Notes under the pieces: generated by a model
Database searches by the model: none
Told to the model about the DNA's origin: nothing
Seen by the model: the letters and a program-made list of their open reading frames with translations, nothing else
Origin: Laccaria trichodermophora
Taxonomy: Eukaryota > Basidiomycota > Agaricomycetes > Agaricales > Hydnangiaceae
DNA length: 64,000 bases
Assembly (NCBI GenBank): GCA_018417955.1
Contig: JACTVC010000040.1
Span: 186,001 to 250,000 of the forward strand
Reading direction: 5' to 3'
Part shown: positions 61,451 through 64,000 of the stretch, piece after piece
Layout: each line of letters opens with the position of its first letter
How positions within the stretch are numbered: position 1 is the first letter of the stretch
Made by a program: the position numbers and the translations under genes

Positions 61451-62522
61451 CTACTGGGCCTTGGCTTTCTCGCCTTTAAAAGGAGGATGGTCAACAAAGT
61501 GGACGTTATGATAGAAAAATTGTACCTCGTTCACCACCCTTCTCGATGACGGGGAATGGTTTCTTCCAGAGATTGAAGTTCTTTGTCGTCCTCCCGACGA
61601 AGAGAGTGCCAAGCAGCAGCGCGCAGACAGCCCTCGCAACCTCTGGGTCGACCGCCTCGATCCCCTTGTCCAATTGAACCCCTCCAAGGAGGCCAACGAG
61701 GAGGGTGTGGGCGTCGGTCCAGAATGGTTGTGCATGCGTAAGGAGGGCATAAAGTCCTGTAATGAGGGGTGCACACCACAAGTCTGCGGTTGTCCATCCG
61801 TAGGCCTGGAGTTCTGGTGGTGTTTGGAGGGCTAACGGTGTTGGATCGAGAAATGAGTACATGTTCGTCAGGAAGAAACCTCCATTGGCTGTGATCTTCG
61901 CAAGTTCAGTTAGGCCGATGAAGACGGGTCATGTCACGTACCAGCGAAGTGATTAACAGTGTCCAGGGAGAAGAAGCAATGAGGGGTGAGGTGTTTGCCG
62001 TAACAGTGGGAGGAATAAGGTTGCACAGAAGGTAGGCACGCGTAAAGCCGTCCACAATTGCTAGGGGGAGCTCCAGCTGTGCTGAAGGGGCTGGTACGGC
62101 GGGGAGGTAGTCAACAAATGCCTGAACGGCAGTGTACAGCGCAGGGACCGTGCCAGAGAGTATGAAAGACGGCGGAAAGCCCAGTAGAGACGCTTTGGGG
62201 CAGAAAGCATTATTAAATAACGCAAGCGAGGTTGGGCGCTGGTAGATAACGTCTACGCACCCGTCATCGCTTCACCTCCATAGACCACGAGAAGAGTGGT
62301 AGCGACGCTCTTGACGAAGGATTTCTCTTCAGTAGCCTCGGACCCCTTCGTCGATATGTGGTGGGCATACTTTATCTCTCTGATCTGGCGGAGAACGAGG
62401 CAAAGCCGGAAGGTGGCTACGAGGTCGAGGGTGCTGATTGGAAGGCCGAACCAGGTGAACGGTGCGATGGGGGCCAGGGCGTACCGAAATACCTCTATCA
62501 GGGGAGAAACGACGAAGAACAT
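61451..62522 (-). CDS. multi-pass membrane protein, TRIC-like
   Basis: Four exons (62522-62261, 62192-61942, 61895-61538, 61473-61451) give 297 residues. Features recall trimeric intracellular cation channels: KSVATTLLVVYGGEAMTG, PPSFILSGTVPALYTAVQAF, a DGFTRAYLL segment, TANGGFFLTNMYSF, and a short Lys-containing tail after KKPFPVIEKG. TRIC proteins allow K+ counter-ion flow in the ER. The match is by pattern, not by search. The reading frame is also open before the first ATG, so the start could be further upstream. Confidence 0.6.
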
Positions 62523-63187
62523 GACGACGACGCTTAAGAAGGAGAATAAGGAAGAGCGCGCGTAATGCTGGGAAAACTCTGGAGAATAAGTAGTGGATGT
62601 GTAGTACTTGTAACGTTATCTTTACAACTGGTTATGGTGCAGGTTGTAATGGCCCTAAACCGGGAATGCGGGTGGTTTCTCTCATCGGCTAACTCCACGA
62701 GTGCGCTGGTTCAAGACTGTCCCCTCCAGAAAACTTGGTTACCACAGACTCTCGCCCCGTAAGGTGTGATCTGGTCTTGGAATAATCCGTCCTTGACAGG
62801 CCAGGGAAGCAATTCCGCAACCTGCAGGACTCGCCGAGTTAGTCTTCGGAGATCAGGGCATGTCGTCAGTCGCGCAGTGGAGCGTGCCTCCCGCAAACCT
62901 TTTTCCATGTCAAATAACAATGCATCAAGGGAACTTCAAGGAAATTTAAGAAGCAATCCCGGGACGTAAAGCTTTCTTTTCATCTAAGTGTATATTTCGT
63001 GCAAGGGCGTTATAAATTACAAAGCATGCAAACGACAGGTGGGTAGCGTTTATTACAAAAGATGAGTAGTATAATAACCAAAGCTGTCAATTTTACTGGG
63101 GTGGATGTTAGAGACTTACCATTAGCGCCTGAGGCCTAAGAATCCCGAGCTGCAACTCAAATGTCAGCATCGCCTACCTTGAGTTCA
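62523..63187. other. intergenic between the TRIC-like gene and the edge gene
   Basis: It contains the promoter side of the TRIC-like gene. A plus frame at 62565 has a hydrophobic start but no other support. Confidence 0.4.
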
Positions 63188-64000
63188 CTATCTGAAAAGC
63201 GAGCGGTGTGCAGCCCGATATACGGCTTTAATCCTATCGTCATCAGTAACAAAATCATTAGTAGGATTCTCTAGGAGATTTAAAAAGCAATCTTCTGAAT
63301 CTTCGCTGTCGGATGTATCGACATCTGAGTTGTCTAAAGCAAAGTCAGCTTTACGGACTAATTGTCCGTCGCTGGAAAAAAACTCACCCCCATTTAGTGG
63401 GGGCTCGTCTATGACAGTGGAGTCGTCGGTGTCAAACTCAAACTCAGCTTCAGCAATTGCATCAGCCGGTTCTCCATCATTGAAAACATTGCTGGCGGTA
63501 GTGTCGACGCATGTTTGAGATTGCACGGCGGGAGCGGCGAAGTCTTGAGCTCGCATGACCTGAGCTTGAAATGCGAAGAAAATTTGCATTCCAACCCAAA
63601 GTAACTTGTATGGCAATGTAGCCATGTTCGACTGATACATTGCGGCAACGGGGGACTGGTTTTGAATGTTGGCCAAGGTTGTTCGGTAGAAACGTCCGCG
63701 GAAAACAAATTCAGGAAGAGCATCTGGAACCCAGTTAACATGTTGAACAAACATGTAAAGCTCGTTTGGGGGTTCGTATCGAAAATGCGTGAACAGAGGA
63801 TCATGCCCCATTAGCTCAACAACTTCCAAACCATCTTCCTCCCACCACAGCGCTGTCCCGTTGTCGACACTCCTGTTTTCCAAAGGCCCTAAATGAAGAT
63901 TTGAAGCGATGTATTGTCGCGCCTTGGCCTGCGTAAGGCGTGCCAAATTTTTGCATATGACTTGGCCGGGGGTGATGAAGATGGTCAAAAACGTGATTCG
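63188..64000 (-). CDS. acidic protein of unknown function (5' end outside window)
   Basis: The minus frame is open from the right edge to the stop at 63188 (270 codons). The visible N-part is ordered (CKNLARLTQAKARQYIASN, LMGHDPLFTHFRYEPPNELY, VPDALPEFVFRGRFYRTTL). The C-part is strongly acidic (EFEFDTDDSTVIDE, NSDVDTSDSEDSEDCF). I do not recognise it. The combination resembles transposon-domesticated or nuclear proteins, but no motif supports that. It could be spliced near 63195 and continue. Confidence 0.5.
   Translation of the reverse strand, partial: RITFLTIFITPGQVICKNLARLTQAKARQYIASNLHLGPLENRSVDNGTALWWEEDGLEVVELMGHDPLFTHFRYEPPNELYMFVQHVNWVPDALPEFVFRGRFYRTTLANIQNQSPVAAMYQSNMATLPYKLLWVGMQIFFAFQAQVMRAQDFAAPAVQSQTCVDTTASNVFNDGEPADAIAEAEFEFDTDDSTVIDEPPLNGGEFFSSDGQLVRKADFALDNSDVDTSDSEDSEDCFLNLLENPTNDFVTDDDRIKAVYRAAHRSLFR

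Overview
The window is a gene-dense piece of nuclear DNA from a filamentous basidiomycete, most likely a mushroom-forming agaricomycete. The evidence is the many introns of about 45-60 nt with GT..AG ends, exons as small as 11-13 nt, tandem families of F-box genes, a Ty1/copia element primed by a half tRNA-iMet, an RNA-silencing RdRP and a type IIC P-type ATPase. No database search was possible. Assignments rest on motifs read in the translation and on splice sites chosen to keep conserved domains in frame.

Layout. 1-1122: 3'-truncated glycogen-targeting PP1 subunit (CBM21), minus strand. 1123-4478: mostly gene-poor, with a small tandem repeat and a decayed reading frame. 4479-6773: Zn2Cys6 regulator. 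7629-10584: divergent housekeeping pair, adenylate kinase and oligosaccharyltransferase subunit Wbp1/OST48. 10855-16843: an unknown gene, a gene with a J-domain-like tail, and an F-box-like gene. Decayed copies of the first and third lie either side of the middle gene, so a segment was duplicated here. 17339-18079: intronless methyltransferase. 18241-28340: three tandem copies of one F-box gene, the first intact and the other two decayed. The second is split by a MULE-like TIR element that carries a young copia element, whose gag is in turn split by a 660-bp TA-flanked MITE.

28686-31463: protein kinase with a large insert in its N lobe. 32529-36911: RNA-dependent RNA polymerase with 11 introns. 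37443-40106: TIP/ITFG1-like membrane protein. 40231-47019: two tandem F-box/C2H2 paralogues with a MITE between them. 47393-50907: Adp1-type ABCG transporter with an EGF-like ectodomain. 53032-57816: type IIC P-type ATPase. 57898-60125: two mitochondrial membrane proteins, Mcp1-like and an ornithine-type carrier. 61451-62522: multi-pass TRIC-like protein. 63188-64000: partial acidic protein running off the right edge.

The genes do not form one pathway. The main themes are a set of conserved housekeeping genes, rapid birth and death of F-box genes by local duplication, and layered transposon insertion into a dead F-box copy, with an RNA-silencing polymerase in the same window. I did not find a clearly new multi-gene system. 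The strongest unusual signals are the four-layer nested insertion and the paired duplications.
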